From Quisquiliibacterium transsilvanicum (GTDB lineage Bacteria; Pseudomonadota; Gammaproteobacteria; Burkholderiales; Burkholderiaceae_E), in the NCBI RefSeq assembly GCF_014202215.1, contig NZ_JACHGB010000002.1:600592-664591 (forward strand): a DNA stretch of 64,000 nt, read 5' to 3'. The notes beneath the pieces were generated by a model. The model was not told where the DNA came from and did not search any database. It saw nothing but the letters and a program-made list of their open reading frames with translations. This document shows, in pieces, positions 1 to 9,137 of this stretch. The position numbers were made by a program, and so were the translations under genes. Every line of letters begins with the position of its first letter. Position 1 is the stretch's first letter.

Positions 1-202
1 GTCTGCGGTTGCATGAAGCTGCCGATGTCTCTGGTCCCACAGCGCGCGCAGGTCCAAGTGCTGCCAACCCGGCTCGTAGCTGCCAGCGTGCTGCCGAGGG
101 AGAGCGTGTCGACGGGGACCGAGCAACGCTCGGCCGGTGGCGTGGCATTACTGCGGCACGCGCCCGCAGTATCGCGGATGGATACCGTCTCGGGAGAAAG
201 AT

Positions 203-994
203 ATGTTTCTGGACATCGACGGCAACAAGGTCTTCGCCCTCAGCTTCGGCGCGGGGCCGCGCACGATCCTTGCGCACAGCGGTTGGATCGGCAACTTCGA
301 GGACTGGATCGCGACGCTGGCACCCTTGAGTGAACGCTGGCGAACCGTCGTCTACGACCACCGCGGCGCCGGAGAGACCGTGGTGCCGGTGGAGCGGATC
401 TCGCACGAGGCGCTGGTGGACGACGTCTTCCGGGTGATGGACGCGATGAAGATCGAGCGCTGTGTGATGGCCGGATTCTCCCGGGGAACGGTAACGGCGC
501 TACGGGCGGTACTCCGCAGCCCCGAGCGTTTCGACGGGTTGCTGCTGATGAACGGGCACGGGGAGGTGCAACTGCCTGGCGAGGCGCCAGCGGCGCGGCC
601 GGTGCCGTCCCAATGGCCCGGCGAGACCTTCCGCGATCACTTGGAGTGGTTCGCCGCGGGGTGCGTGCCGGAACCAGACAGCGAGCACATCAGGCGGTGG
701 GCAGTTAACGTGCTGTCGCGGTCCACGCCGGACGTGGCCGACCGGATCTTCACGATGAAGCCGACCGAGCAGGTCGACTGGGCGGACAGCCTCCCACGAC
801 TGGCGCTGCCCACGCTTCTGATCCACGGCGAACTGGATGTGCGTTGCCGGACCGAGGTGATGGAGTACATGCACTCCCTGATCCCTGGCAGTCGATTGGT
901 CGTGATGAAGGGATCGGGCCACCTGCCTGCGATGACCCGGCCGATGGATGTTGCCCGAGAGATCGACAGCTTCTTCGCCGAGCGTCTCGGCTGA
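203..994 (+). CDS. alpha/beta hydrolase
   Basis: Predicted soluble alpha/beta-hydrolase of 263 residues; the substrate is not readable from sequence. The nucleophile elbow G-F-S-R-G places the catalytic serine near residue 93. HGELD gives the acid near residue 212 and GSGH gives the histidine near residue 240, so the triad is complete and in family order. The oxyanion-hole region follows AHSGW near residue 25. I chose the ATG at 203 because GGGAGAAAG lies just before it; the longer reading from 137 adds a low-complexity arginine-rich leader unlike the family. The gene stands alone, 36 bp before the SRAP gene on the same strand. It could be an esterase, lactonase or C-C hydrolase. Confidence 0.85.
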   Translation: MFLDIDGNKVFALSFGAGPRTILAHSGWIGNFEDWIATLAPLSERWRTVVYDHRGAGETVVPVERISHEALVDDVFRVMDAMKIERCVMAGFSRGTVTALRAVLRSPERFDGLLLMNGHGEVQLPGEAPAARPVPSQWPGETFRDHLEWFAAGCVPEPDSEHIRRWAVNVLSRSTPDVADRIFTMKPTEQVDWADSLPRLALPTLLIHGELDVRCRTEVMEYMHSLIPGSRLVVMKGSGHLPAMTRPMDVAREIDSFFAERLG

Positions 995-1030
995 CTTGCA
1001 ACCGAAGGCGCTCAGTGCCGGGAGGGCGCA

Positions 1031-1702
1031 ATGTGCAACCGATACGTCAGCCCCGAGCAGGCCGACATCGAGCGCTTCTTCGAGATCGGCCGGCGCAACC
1101 CGCTGCCTCCCTGGCCGCGCGAGATCTTCCCGCGCGCACCCGGCCCGTTCGTCCGCCTCGACCGCGACGGCCGCCGCGAGCTCGTCGTCGGCCGCTGGGG
1201 CCTGATCCCGCACTTCGCCTCGGCGCCGGACATCCGCTACTCGACCATCAACGCCCGCAGCGAGGAACTCGCGCAGAGGCCGACCTACCGCACCGCCTGG
1301 GCGCGCGGGCAGCGCTGCATCATCCCGGCCGTCAGCTTCGACGAGCCCAACTGGGAGACCGGCCGCAATGTTTGGTGGCGCTTCCGGCGCGCCGACGGCG
1401 AGCCCTGGGGCCTGGCCGGGCTGCGGAACACCTGGATCGACCGCGCCACCGGCGAGATCCACGAGAGCTACACGATGCTCACGATCAACGCCGATGGGCA
1501 CGCGCTGATGGGTCGCATGCACAAGCCCGACCCCGCGCTGCCACCGGACGCCCAGGACAAGCGCAGCGTGATCCCGATCGAGCGAGCGGACGCGGAGCAT
1601 TGGCTGGCGGGATCGGTCGAGGATGCCCGGGCGCTGATGCGGGTGCCGCGGGTGGATGTGTTCGACGCGGGGCCGGTCGCCAGGGCACTTCGAAGCGTGT
1701 AG
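1031..1702 (+). CDS. SRAP-domain protein (YedK/HMCES-like)
   Basis: Member of the SOS response-associated peptidase family. Characterised members (E. coli YedK, human HMCES) crosslink to abasic sites in single-stranded DNA through the N-terminal cysteine left after Met removal. The 223-residue protein starts MCNRY, so Cys2 is present. Asn74 in STINARSE and Glu105 in SFDEPNW match conserved active-site positions. The position corresponding to YedK His160 is Met here (ALMGRMHK), with a His four residues later, so this is a divergent active site. A related C-terminal fragment lies at 9358-9445. WGLIP near residue 57 is typical of the family. The start is fixed by the need for Cys at position 2. 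Confidence 0.9.
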   Translation: MCNRYVSPEQADIERFFEIGRRNPLPPWPREIFPRAPGPFVRLDRDGRRELVVGRWGLIPHFASAPDIRYSTINARSEELAQRPTYRTAWARGQRCIIPAVSFDEPNWETGRNVWWRFRRADGEPWGLAGLRNTWIDRATGEIHESYTMLTINADGHALMGRMHKPDPALPPDAQDKRSVIPIERADAEHWLAGSVEDARALMRVPRVDVFDAGPVARALRSV

Positions 1703-1805
1703 GCCCCTGGCCGCATCTCCCGCGTCCGGTGACCTTCATGCTCCGGATGGCCCGCTCTCAACTTCACACCGCCCCACCCGTCAGACTTGCGTCTAGACAG
1801 ACCGG

Positions 1806-3374
1806 CTAGACGATCGCCCGCTCGCGCCCCGCCCAGAACTGCTCGCGTACCGTCCTGCGCACCACCTTGCCGACCGCGCTCTTCGGCAGCTCCGGCCAGA
1901 AGTCGACGCTCTTGGGTGCCATCACGCTCCCCAGGCGCTGCTTGCAGGCGTCGATGATCTCAGCCTCGGTGGCAGCGGCGCCCGGCTTTAGCTGGACGAT
2001 CGCCTTGACCGCCTCGCCCCATTTCTCGTCGGGCACGCCGATGACCGCGCAATCCTGGACCGCCGGGTGCGAGAAGATCGCCTGCTCGATCTCCGACGGG
2101 TAGACGTTGAAGCCGCCCGTGATGATCATCTCGCGCTTGCGGTCCACGATGTACACGAAGCCGTCCTCGTCCATCTGGCCCACGTCCCCGGTGAGGATCC
2201 AGCCGTCGCGCCGGACCTCTGCGGTGGCGGCGTCGTTCTTGTAGTAGCCGATCATCTGGAAGTCTCCTCCGATCGCGATCTCGCCGCGCTCTCCGGGCGG
2301 CAGCGCCCGGCCTTCGTCGTCGACGATCTTCACCTTCGTGAGGGGCGTCGCCTGTCCGCAGCTCGCCAGGCGCCCGGGGCGCTCGCGCAGAGCGTGGACG
2401 TGCGCCTGCGCGGAGAAGAAGGTACCGATCAGCGCGCCGGCTTCAGTCTGCCCGTAGGTCTGCACCATCACCGGCCCGAACACCTCGATCGATTGCCGTA
2501 TCTTCTCGACCGACATCGGCGCTGCTGCATAGACGAAATATTCGAGCGACGAGTAGTCGCGGCTGCGCACACCCGGATCGGCAAGCAGCATGTAGACGGC
2601 GGTCGGCGGCAGGAACAGGTGCGTCACCCGGTGCGTCTCGATCGCGTCGAGCACGGCCTTCGAGTCGAACGCCTTCATCAGGACGTGCGTCGCGCCCACA
2701 GCGAGCAGCGGCAGCGTCATCGCGCCGGCGGCGTGCGTCATCGGCGCCACGACCAGGTGCACCGGTTCACCGGCCTTCGGCGGCATCGAGACGTTTACAT
2801 TCATCGCCAGGCACTCCCACGTGCGGTGGCTGTGCACCACGCCCTTGGGCCGGCCGGTGGTCCCTCCGGATCCGAAGACTGCCATGGGCGCATCTGGGCG
2901 CTCCGTCGCTTCCGGCGCGGGTACGAACGCTGCTGCCAGCCAGCGGTCCACCGACTGCTGTGCGTCGGGCGCATCGGCGTCGATCGGCACGAAGGCGCGA
3001 AGCTTCGGGCACGCAGCGCGGAGCTCCTCGATGCGGTCCGCGTAGTCGCTGTGGTAGAGCAGGATCTCGACGTCGTTGTTGTCCAGCAGGTAGGCAATGT
3101 CCTGCGTCGAGTTCCGGGCGTTGACCGGCGCCCAGATTGCGGCCGAGCGAAGGACGCCGAGGATCGATTCGAGCGCACGGCCGCAGTTGGGGCTGTAGAC
3201 GGCCACCTTGGTCCGCTCCGGCACGGCGCCCAGGCGCAGCAGCCCGTTGGCGATCTGGTGGGTGGCTCGCTGCACCTGGGCGTAGGTGCGTTCGAGCCCG
3301 GTTTCGAGGTCGTGCGTGCAGGCGCGGTTGCGTGCGATCAGTGCGCCACGGTCGAAGAAGTCGATGATCCGCAT
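1806..3374 (-). CDS. AMP-dependent acyl-CoA synthetase/ligase
   Basis: Adenylate-forming enzyme of 522 residues, predicted to activate a carboxylic acid with ATP and join it to CoA. The nucleotide loop GSGGTTGRPKG is near residue 168, followed by YGQTEAG, the TGDVG hinge region and GGFNVYPSEIEQ. The C-terminal lysine lies in PKSAVGKVVRR. Length and motif order are normal for medium/long-chain or aryl-CoA ligases. It is the last gene of a minus-strand run (SBP, ligase, ThDP enzyme, ligase) with gaps of about 70 bp or less, so it is probably cotranscribed and controlled by the divergent TetR gene. CAGGAACAA precedes the ATG. The acid substrate cannot be named. Confidence 0.9.
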   Translation of the reverse strand: MRIIDFFDRGALIARNRACTHDLETGLERTYAQVQRATHQIANGLLRLGAVPERTKVAVYSPNCGRALESILGVLRSAAIWAPVNARNSTQDIAYLLDNNDVEILLYHSDYADRIEELRAACPKLRAFVPIDADAPDAQQSVDRWLAAAFVPAPEATERPDAPMAVFGSGGTTGRPKGVVHSHRTWECLAMNVNVSMPPKAGEPVHLVVAPMTHAAGAMTLPLLAVGATHVLMKAFDSKAVLDAIETHRVTHLFLPPTAVYMLLADPGVRSRDYSSLEYFVYAAAPMSVEKIRQSIEVFGPVMVQTYGQTEAGALIGTFFSAQAHVHALRERPGRLASCGQATPLTKVKIVDDEGRALPPGERGEIAIGGDFQMIGYYKNDAATAEVRRDGWILTGDVGQMDEDGFVYIVDRKREMIITGGFNVYPSEIEQAIFSHPAVQDCAVIGVPDEKWGEAVKAIVQLKPGAAATEAEIIDACKQRLGSVMAPKSVDFWPELPKSAVGKVVRRTVREQFWAGRERAIV

Positions 3375-3448
3375 TGGTTGTTCCTGTTGGATTGCGCGTC
3401 ATCCATGCCCCGGGGCGGGCGCCGGGTGGGGCAGGGGGGGCAGCGGCG

Positions 3449-5245
3449 TCAGTCGTCGGTCAGCAGTCGCCCTGCGTGGAAGCGCGGATAGAAGCCCTCG
3501 TGGTGACGCTTGCGTGCCGGCTCCTCGACCTCGTCGGCCGGCAGGTGCCAGAACATTTCGCGGGCGCTCGGGGAGTCGTACAGCGGGTGCTTCACGTTCC
3601 TGGTACCGATCAGGTTGATCACGGCGGTCTTCCCGGAGTCGAACGCGCGTTCGAGCGCGGGCACGATCTGATCCGGCGATTCCACGTGCTCGGCGTGGCA
3701 TCCGAGCGTCGCGTACATCAGGTCGTAGCGCACATCTGGCGTCAGCAGGAAGCCCTTGTTGGCATTGGGCCCGAGCACGCGGAAGTCCTTGCCATAGCAG
3801 TAGTCCTCGACGCCAGCGCAGAAGGTGCTGTCGTTGTAGACGAGATGGACCACCGGCAGGCCATAGCGCACCGCGGTCTCGATGTCGCCACCTCCGAGGC
3901 CCATGCCGCCGTCGCCCATCATGGCCAGGACTGGGGTGCCAGGTCGCCCGATCTGCGCGCCGATCGACATCCCCACGCCATGGCCGAATGCAGCGTTCAG
4001 CCCTGCATCGAGCACCTGTCCGGAGCGGCGCGCCCTGAATTGCTCGCCGAGGAAGGTCGAAGAGGTGAAGGAGTCGAACACCACGGACGTGTCCTCGGTG
4101 ACGCAGTCGTTGACGACCTTCGCCAGCCACCTGGGGTGGATCGGCGCGTCCCCTGATACCGATTCGGCCTCCCGGGCGAGCCTCGAGTTCGCCTCGCGTT
4201 GCAGGTCTCCTGCACGGGAACCCCAGGCGCTGCGGCCGTCGTCGGGAACCAGGCCGTCGCAGGCATCGAGGATCTGCTCGAGGGCTGCGCGCGGATCGGC
4301 AACGATCTCGAACTCGGTGGGCAGCGAGGGAAGCACATCCTGCGCGCACGACTGGACCTGGATGAAGCGCGCAGGGGTCTTCCACTCGCCGAACCCCTCC
4401 AGATAGCCCATCTGCAGCCCGACCACGAGTATCAGGTCGGCTTCGTCGACCAGCGCCTTGCGGGCGCCCGCGCTGACCGCAAGCGGGTGATCCTCGGGAA
4501 TGGCGCCCCGTCCGAGGCGGCGGACGTTGAAGGGGATGCCGGTCCGCTCGACAAGGCCGCGCAACGCCTGGTCGGCCCAGGACCAGTGGATGCCTTCGCC
4601 TGCGAAGATCAGCGGGCGCTTCGCCGACATCAGCGCCTGAGCGACCTTGCGCGCGATTGCCGGATCCGTGAACGCCCGCGCGGCGGGCTCGGCGCGCCAG
4701 GCGCCGGGCCTATAGGCTGCGACAGCGCGCTCGTCCATCCGGTCGGCGTTGTAGCAGTCGATTGGGAGTTCGATGCCGACCGGCCCGTAGGGCGGCGTCA
4801 TCGCGTCGCGGAAGGCCTTGCGGATGAAGTGGTTGATCAGGGCCGGGTCGGTCACGCGGACCGTCCACTTGGTCAGGCTTCGGCAGACCTCGGCCGCATA
4901 GGCCTCCTGCATCGTCGCGCGGTGGCTCTCGGCTTCCTTGTGTCCGCCGAAGAGGCAGACCATCGGCGTGCGAGAGACGTGCGCCATGTGGATGCCGGTG
5001 ACCATGTTCAGCATGCCGGGCCCGGCCGTGCCGAAGCACACGCCGGGCTTTCGGGTGACGCGCGCGTAGCCGTCGGCCGCATGCGCCGCGGCCTGCTCGT
5101 GGCGGACCTGGACGACGCGGATGCCCGCGCGGTACGCATGGTCCTGGATCGGCTGGATGTGCCCGCCCATCAGGCCGAACATGGTGTCCACGCCCTCGTC
5201 GAGGAGTGCGCGCACTGCGAGTTCGGCAGGCCAGTACTTCGCCAT
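3449..5245 (-). CDS. thiamine diphosphate-dependent enzyme, acetolactate synthase-like
   Basis: ThDP enzyme of 598 residues with the three-domain plan of acetolactate synthase, benzoylformate decarboxylase and 2-hydroxyacyl-CoA lyase. The cofactor-activating glutamate is in RHEQAAAHAADGYAR (Glu50). The Mg-ThDP motif MMGDGGMGLGG with the later VYN is in the C-terminal third. It lies between two CoA ligases downstream of a substrate-binding protein, which points to cleavage or decarboxylation of a 2-oxo acid or 2-hydroxyacyl-CoA in a catabolic pathway rather than valine/isoleucine synthesis. No small regulatory subunit gene (ilvH) is adjacent. AAGGAATCCCAAG precedes the ATG. The exact reaction is unknown. 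Confidence 0.88.
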   Translation of the reverse strand: MAKYWPAELAVRALLDEGVDTMFGLMGGHIQPIQDHAYRAGIRVVQVRHEQAAAHAADGYARVTRKPGVCFGTAGPGMLNMVTGIHMAHVSRTPMVCLFGGHKEAESHRATMQEAYAAEVCRSLTKWTVRVTDPALINHFIRKAFRDAMTPPYGPVGIELPIDCYNADRMDERAVAAYRPGAWRAEPAARAFTDPAIARKVAQALMSAKRPLIFAGEGIHWSWADQALRGLVERTGIPFNVRRLGRGAIPEDHPLAVSAGARKALVDEADLILVVGLQMGYLEGFGEWKTPARFIQVQSCAQDVLPSLPTEFEIVADPRAALEQILDACDGLVPDDGRSAWGSRAGDLQREANSRLAREAESVSGDAPIHPRWLAKVVNDCVTEDTSVVFDSFTSSTFLGEQFRARRSGQVLDAGLNAAFGHGVGMSIGAQIGRPGTPVLAMMGDGGMGLGGGDIETAVRYGLPVVHLVYNDSTFCAGVEDYCYGKDFRVLGPNANKGFLLTPDVRYDLMYATLGCHAEHVESPDQIVPALERAFDSGKTAVINLIGTRNVKHPLYDSPSAREMFWHLPADEVEEPARKRHHEGFYPRFHAGRLLTDD

Positions 5246-5312
5246 CTTGGGATTCCTTCGAGGTGAGTGTTGGAGCGCAACCGGACCGCCGGCGCGCTTG
5301 CGGGGATGCGCG

Positions 5313-6848
5313 TCAGGCGCGCAGGCGTTCGCGGATGACCCGGCGCAGCACCTTGCCGGTCGGGTTTCGTGGGATCTCGTTCCAGACGAGGAGCTTTCGG
5401 GGGATCTTGTAGCTGGCGATCCGGTCGCGACACCAGGCGCGCAACTGTTCTGCCGAGAGGCTCTCGCCCTCGTGCAGCCGCACCACAGCGCAGACGCGGT
5501 CGCCCCACTTCTCGTCCGGCTCGCCGACCACTGCGACCTCGGCGATCGCCGGGTGTCCCAGCAGCACGCCCTCGACTTCGGTCGGATAGATGTTCTCGCC
5601 GCCCGAGATGATCAGGTCGTTCTTGCGATCGACGAGATGGAAGAATCCCTCGTCGTCTCTGGTCGCGAGGTCGCCGGCTGAGAACCAGCCGTCGGCATCG
5701 AAGCTGCGCGCGGTCAGCTCGGGATCCTTGTAATAGCCCTCGTAGGCGAAAGCGACACCGCGCGCGTGGATCTCGCCGACCTCGCCGACCGCGGACTCCG
5801 ATCCGTCGGCGCGGCGTAGACGCACCTCGACGCCGGGGAAGGCCTGGCCCACCGAGGCCTCCTTGCGCATCTGGTCGGCGGGTGCGAGGTGCGTTACCAG
5901 TCCAGTCTCGGTGGCGCCGTAGAACTCGTGCATGGCCGCGCCAGGGAAGAACTCGCGCATCCGGTACTTGGTCGCCATCGCCAGGGGCGCCGACGACGAA
6001 AGCAGCGAACGGAAGCTGGAGCGGTCGTAGCGTTCCGACACGGCTACTGGCAGGTCCATGATCAGCGAGTACATCGTCGGCACGAGCGAAGCGAAGGAGA
6101 TGCGATGCTGGTCTATGACCCTCAGCGCCTCCTCGGCGTCGAACTGCTCCATCACGTAGATCGTTCCGCCGACCGACAACTGCACGAGCTGGAAGAAGAT
6201 CCCGTTGGCATGGAAGAGCGGCATCACGATCAGGCTCGTGTCGCTCGCGCGGAGACCGAAGGCCGACGCCGCGTAGAGTGCGCTGACCGCAAGCCTGTGC
6301 TGCGTCTTGATGACTGCCTTTGGTCGCCCGGTCGTTCCAGAGGTGTAGCCGAGGAACCAGCAGGTGTCGATGCCTGAGGGAACCTCCACCCGCTTCTCCG
6401 AAGCAGGGGCGAGCCAGTCCTCGTAGGCGCGCAGGCCGCCGGGTCTGTCGCCAAGGACCACGATGCACGACGGATCCAGCGGCGATCCTCCAGCCATCAA
6501 CCCGTCGAGCAGCTCGTCCTCGCAGACCAGCAGCCGAGGCTGTGAGTGCTGTAGGACGTAGTCGACCTCGGCCTGTGCGAACCTCGCATTGACCGGGACG
6601 CAGGTCACCCCCGCGCGGGCGCACCCGAACAGCAGTTCGATCCACTCGATTCTGTTGCGGGCGAATACTGCGGCCGCGTCGCCCTCGCGCAGCCCGGATG
6701 CGAGCAGCGCGTTGGCGACCTTGTCGATGCGTCGGTCGAGCTGGCTGTAGGTCAGCGAGCGCGATCGACTGATCGCCGCCACCTTGTCGGGCGTGCGCTC
6801 GACGACCGAGCGCAGGTTCGTGTTCACATCCAGCAGATGACGGTGCAT
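5313..6848 (-). CDS. AMP-dependent CoA ligase
   Basis: Second adenylate-forming enzyme of this operon, 511 residues from the chosen start. Motifs in order are YTSGTTGRPKAV, YGATETG, AGDLATRDDEG and GGENIYPTEVEG, with a C-terminal PTGKVLRR lysine. I chose the ATG at 6848 because GGGAG lies 9 nt upstream and the reading then begins MHRHLLDVN, as in relatives. A GTG at 6887 is the alternative; it overlaps the stop of the upstream binding-protein gene as GTGA and would allow translational coupling. Likely function is activation of a fatty or aromatic acid imported or produced by neighbouring products. Substrate unknown. Confidence 0.88.
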   Translation of the reverse strand: MHRHLLDVNTNLRSVVERTPDKVAAISRSRSLTYSQLDRRIDKVANALLASGLREGDAAAVFARNRIEWIELLFGCARAGVTCVPVNARFAQAEVDYVLQHSQPRLLVCEDELLDGLMAGGSPLDPSCIVVLGDRPGGLRAYEDWLAPASEKRVEVPSGIDTCWFLGYTSGTTGRPKAVIKTQHRLAVSALYAASAFGLRASDTSLIVMPLFHANGIFFQLVQLSVGGTIYVMEQFDAEEALRVIDQHRISFASLVPTMYSLIMDLPVAVSERYDRSSFRSLLSSSAPLAMATKYRMREFFPGAAMHEFYGATETGLVTHLAPADQMRKEASVGQAFPGVEVRLRRADGSESAVGEVGEIHARGVAFAYEGYYKDPELTARSFDADGWFSAGDLATRDDEGFFHLVDRKNDLIISGGENIYPTEVEGVLLGHPAIAEVAVVGEPDEKWGDRVCAVVRLHEGESLSAEQLRAWCRDRIASYKIPRKLLVWNEIPRNPTGKVLRRVIRERLRA

Positions 6849-6883
6849 CAGGCTTCGCTCCCGATCAGGACGTGCGCCATCAC

Positions 6884-8107
6884 TCACTCGGAGATGATTT
6901 CGCCGAACCGCACCCAGGACTTCCCGTCGAAGCGCACCATCTGCTGCTGGCTGATGGGAGCGAAGTCCGTCGCTGTCGTGTTGAGCCGGATGCCGGGCAG
7001 CAGCAGGGGCAGTTCGACGTCCTTCAGGCTGGCGGCCTGCTTCATCACGTTCTCGCGGGTCAGGTTGTCGCCAGCACTCTTAAGCACTTCCACGAAGGCC
7101 GCTGCAACCGTCACCGCGTAGACGTTGCTGCAGTCCTTAGGGTCGCCCTCCGGGTAGTAGCGTTTCATGAACTCGAGGTAATCCTTCACACCAGCGTCAT
7201 TGGCCCACTGCGGATCGTTTGCGTCCTTCAGGTAGACCGACGTCAGCGCGCCGACCGCGTTGTCCACGCCCGCAGGCACCAGGACGGCGGCAACCGAACT
7301 CGCGCTTGAGCTCAGGAACTGGAGCGGCTTCCAGCCGATCTCCGCTGCCTTGCGGATCGCCAGCGCGGCGAACTTGGGGCCGGTCACGTTCATGAAGACG
7401 TTGGCGCCTGCGCCCTGCAGGGTCACGATCTGGGAGTCGATCGTGGGGTCGGTCGGCTCGTAGCTGACTTCCTTGATGATCAGCTTGCCGGCGCGATCGC
7501 CCAGCACCTGCTTGATGCCGGCGACGAAGTCCTTTCCGAAATCGTCGTTCTGGAAGAGGATGCCGATCCTCGGCTCCGGCACGTTCTTCAGGATGTAGCG
7601 GGCGTAGATCGCGCCTTCCGATTTCACATTCGGCGAGAATCCCATCGACCAGGGCGCGGCCTTCGGGTCGTTCCAGCGCGTGGCGCCACTCGCGAGGAAG
7701 ATGGCCGGCACGCCCTTCTGGTTCAGGTACTTCTGCATCGCGGCGTTGGTCGGTGTGCCGAAGGGGGCGAACATCAGCAGTACTTCGTCCTGCTCTACGA
7801 GCCGTCGGGCCTGCTCGATGGCCTTCGGGGGGCTGAAGCCGTCGTCGACCGAGACGAGGTTGATCCTGCGGCCGTTTACTCCGCCGCGCTCGTTGATCAT
7901 CTTGAAGTACGCCGCCTGCGCCTTCCCCTGCGTGCCAAAGCTGGACAGGGGGCCGCTGTACGGGGCGGTCTGGCCGAGCTTGATTTCGCGGTCGGTCACA
8001 CCCGGTCCGTGGCTCTTCTGTGCGAGCGCGCCGCCCGGGGATGCGGCCAGCCCGAACGCCACGGCCATCGCGGCAACGCCAAGCCCGGTTCTCAGTGCGG
8101 GAATCAT
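6884..8107 (-). CDS. ABC transporter substrate-binding protein (branched-chain amino acid/LivK type)
   Basis: Periplasmic type 1 solute-binding protein of 407 residues. The N-terminus has a clear signal peptide: MIPALR, a hydrophobic AVAFGLAAS stretch and an AxA cleavage region before QKSHGPGVTD. The mature start DREIKLGQTAPYSGPLSSFG is typical of Leu/Ile/Val-type receptors, which often bind aromatic or dicarboxylic acids. It is the first gene of the minus-strand catabolic operon, with GGAGAAGAC before the ATG. No permease or ATPase genes are in the cluster, so it must use a transporter encoded elsewhere. The upstream region contains the palindrome shared with the divergent TetR gene. Confidence 0.9.
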   Translation of the reverse strand: MIPALRTGLGVAAMAVAFGLAASPGGALAQKSHGPGVTDREIKLGQTAPYSGPLSSFGTQGKAQAAYFKMINERGGVNGRRINLVSVDDGFSPPKAIEQARRLVEQDEVLLMFAPFGTPTNAAMQKYLNQKGVPAIFLASGATRWNDPKAAPWSMGFSPNVKSEGAIYARYILKNVPEPRIGILFQNDDFGKDFVAGIKQVLGDRAGKLIIKEVSYEPTDPTIDSQIVTLQGAGANVFMNVTGPKFAALAIRKAAEIGWKPLQFLSSSASSVAAVLVPAGVDNAVGALTSVYLKDANDPQWANDAGVKDYLEFMKRYYPEGDPKDCSNVYAVTVAAAFVEVLKSAGDNLTRENVMKQAASLKDVELPLLLPGIRLNTTATDFAPISQQQMVRFDGKSWVRFGEIISE

Positions 8108-8210
8108 GTCTTCTCCATCTCCTGTTGCGACTCGATCGGTGGGCCCGGCGGTGGACGGGCGACGCTAGACCGGTCGGCGGGTTGAATTCCTCTGACCTCC
8201 AGTGAAATTC

Positions 8211-8236
8211 GAATGACACTGACGTCAGTGTCATTC
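8211..8236. promoter_or_regulatory. 26-bp perfect palindrome, probable TetR operator
   Basis: The half-site GAATGACACTGAC is followed immediately by its exact reverse complement. It lies between the divergent binding-protein gene and tetR, about 104 bp upstream of the binding-protein ATG. Dyads of this size are typical operators for TetR-family dimers. The role is inferred from symmetry and position. Confidence 0.7.
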
Positions 8237-8386
8237 AGTTTATGGAGTCTGGCAGGGGTCTGTCAACTGGCGGTCGACTTATCGAGAAGGTAGGCGTTTG
8301 AGACGACAGGCCCTCGATTTCGCGCACAGAGGTGGTCGGTAGGTCGATGTGCAGCAGTGTCCGCAGTCCGATGTCATACTTCACTG

Positions 8387-8400
8387 ACAATGACGTCATA
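8387..8400. promoter_or_regulatory. second TGACGTCA-core site upstream of tetR
   Basis: ATGACGTCAT (8390-8399) repeats the TGACGTCA centre of the palindrome at 8211-8236. It is preceded by another TGAC, and it sits about 23 bp before the TetR start codon, where a bound repressor would block its own promoter. Inference only. Confidence 0.45.
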
Positions 8401-8422
8401 ATCTAGATCCAGGAGTCGCTCC

Positions 8423-9118
8423 TTGTCCAGCAAGCCTGAGAAATCCCGGCGTAGTGAGCGTCCCGCTGACGGCGCAGCCAACACCCGCGACAAGATCCTG
8501 ATCTCTGCCAAGCGAGTCTTCGGGGAGAAGGGTTACGCCCACACCACGGTCGCGGACGTGATCGCTGGGGCCGGCATCGCGCGCGGCACCTTCTACCTGT
8601 ATTTCCAAGACAAGGACGTCCTGTTCGAGGAACTGTTCAGGCAGGTCTCGATCGAGATGCACCATGCGCTGAACGCGCCCGAGAAGGGCAGCTACCGCGA
8701 GAGGGTCCGGGCCTCGGTGAGCACGTATTTCGCGTTTTTCCAGCGGGAGCAGGGCGTCTTCCGCTGCTTCTTCGAGACGGCCTCGAGCAAGCCGGAACTC
8801 ACCCGGTACTTCAACGACGTTCGCGCACTCAGCCTCTACCGGATCGAGCGACACATAGCGCGTAACATCGAAACTGGTCGCTGCAATCCCGTCGAACCGC
8901 GGATCACCGCGTACTCTCTGGGCGGGCTGCTTGAGTGGCTCGCCTACCAGCAGGCCGTGGTGAAGTTCCACCCATGGGGCGAGCCCTTTGAACTGGAGCG
9001 GCTGGTCGAACAGGTGACCGACATGTGGTGTCGTACCGTCTATCGTGCGGGCGCGGAAGAGATCGATCCCGATCGCGAGCCGCGCGGCGGCGCGTCATCG
9101 CCTGGCGCGAATCGGTAG
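8423..9118 (+). CDS. TetR/AcrR-family transcriptional regulator
   Basis: Regulator of 231 residues. An N-terminal TetR helix-turn-helix runs through TRDKILISAKRVFGEKGY, TTVADVIAGAGIARGTFYLYF and KDVLFEEL (about residues 20-70), followed by a helical ligand-binding domain. The start is TTG at 8423, with AGGAG seven bases upstream. The gene is divergent from the SBP/CoA-ligase/ThDP operon, and the intergenic region carries a 26-bp palindrome plus a partial repeat of its core. It therefore probably represses both its own gene and the operon until a CoA-thioester or free acid inducer binds, as FadR- or PaaR-like TetR proteins do. The inducer is not known. Confidence 0.9.
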   Translation: MSSKPEKSRRSERPADGAANTRDKILISAKRVFGEKGYAHTTVADVIAGAGIARGTFYLYFQDKDVLFEELFRQVSIEMHHALNAPEKGSYRERVRASVSTYFAFFQREQGVFRCFFETASSKPELTRYFNDVRALSLYRIERHIARNIETGRCNPVEPRITAYSLGGLLEWLAYQQAVVKFHPWGEPFELERLVEQVTDMWCRTVYRAGAEEIDPDREPRGGASSPGANR

Positions 9119-9137
9119 CACGTTTTCCGAAGGCCGG

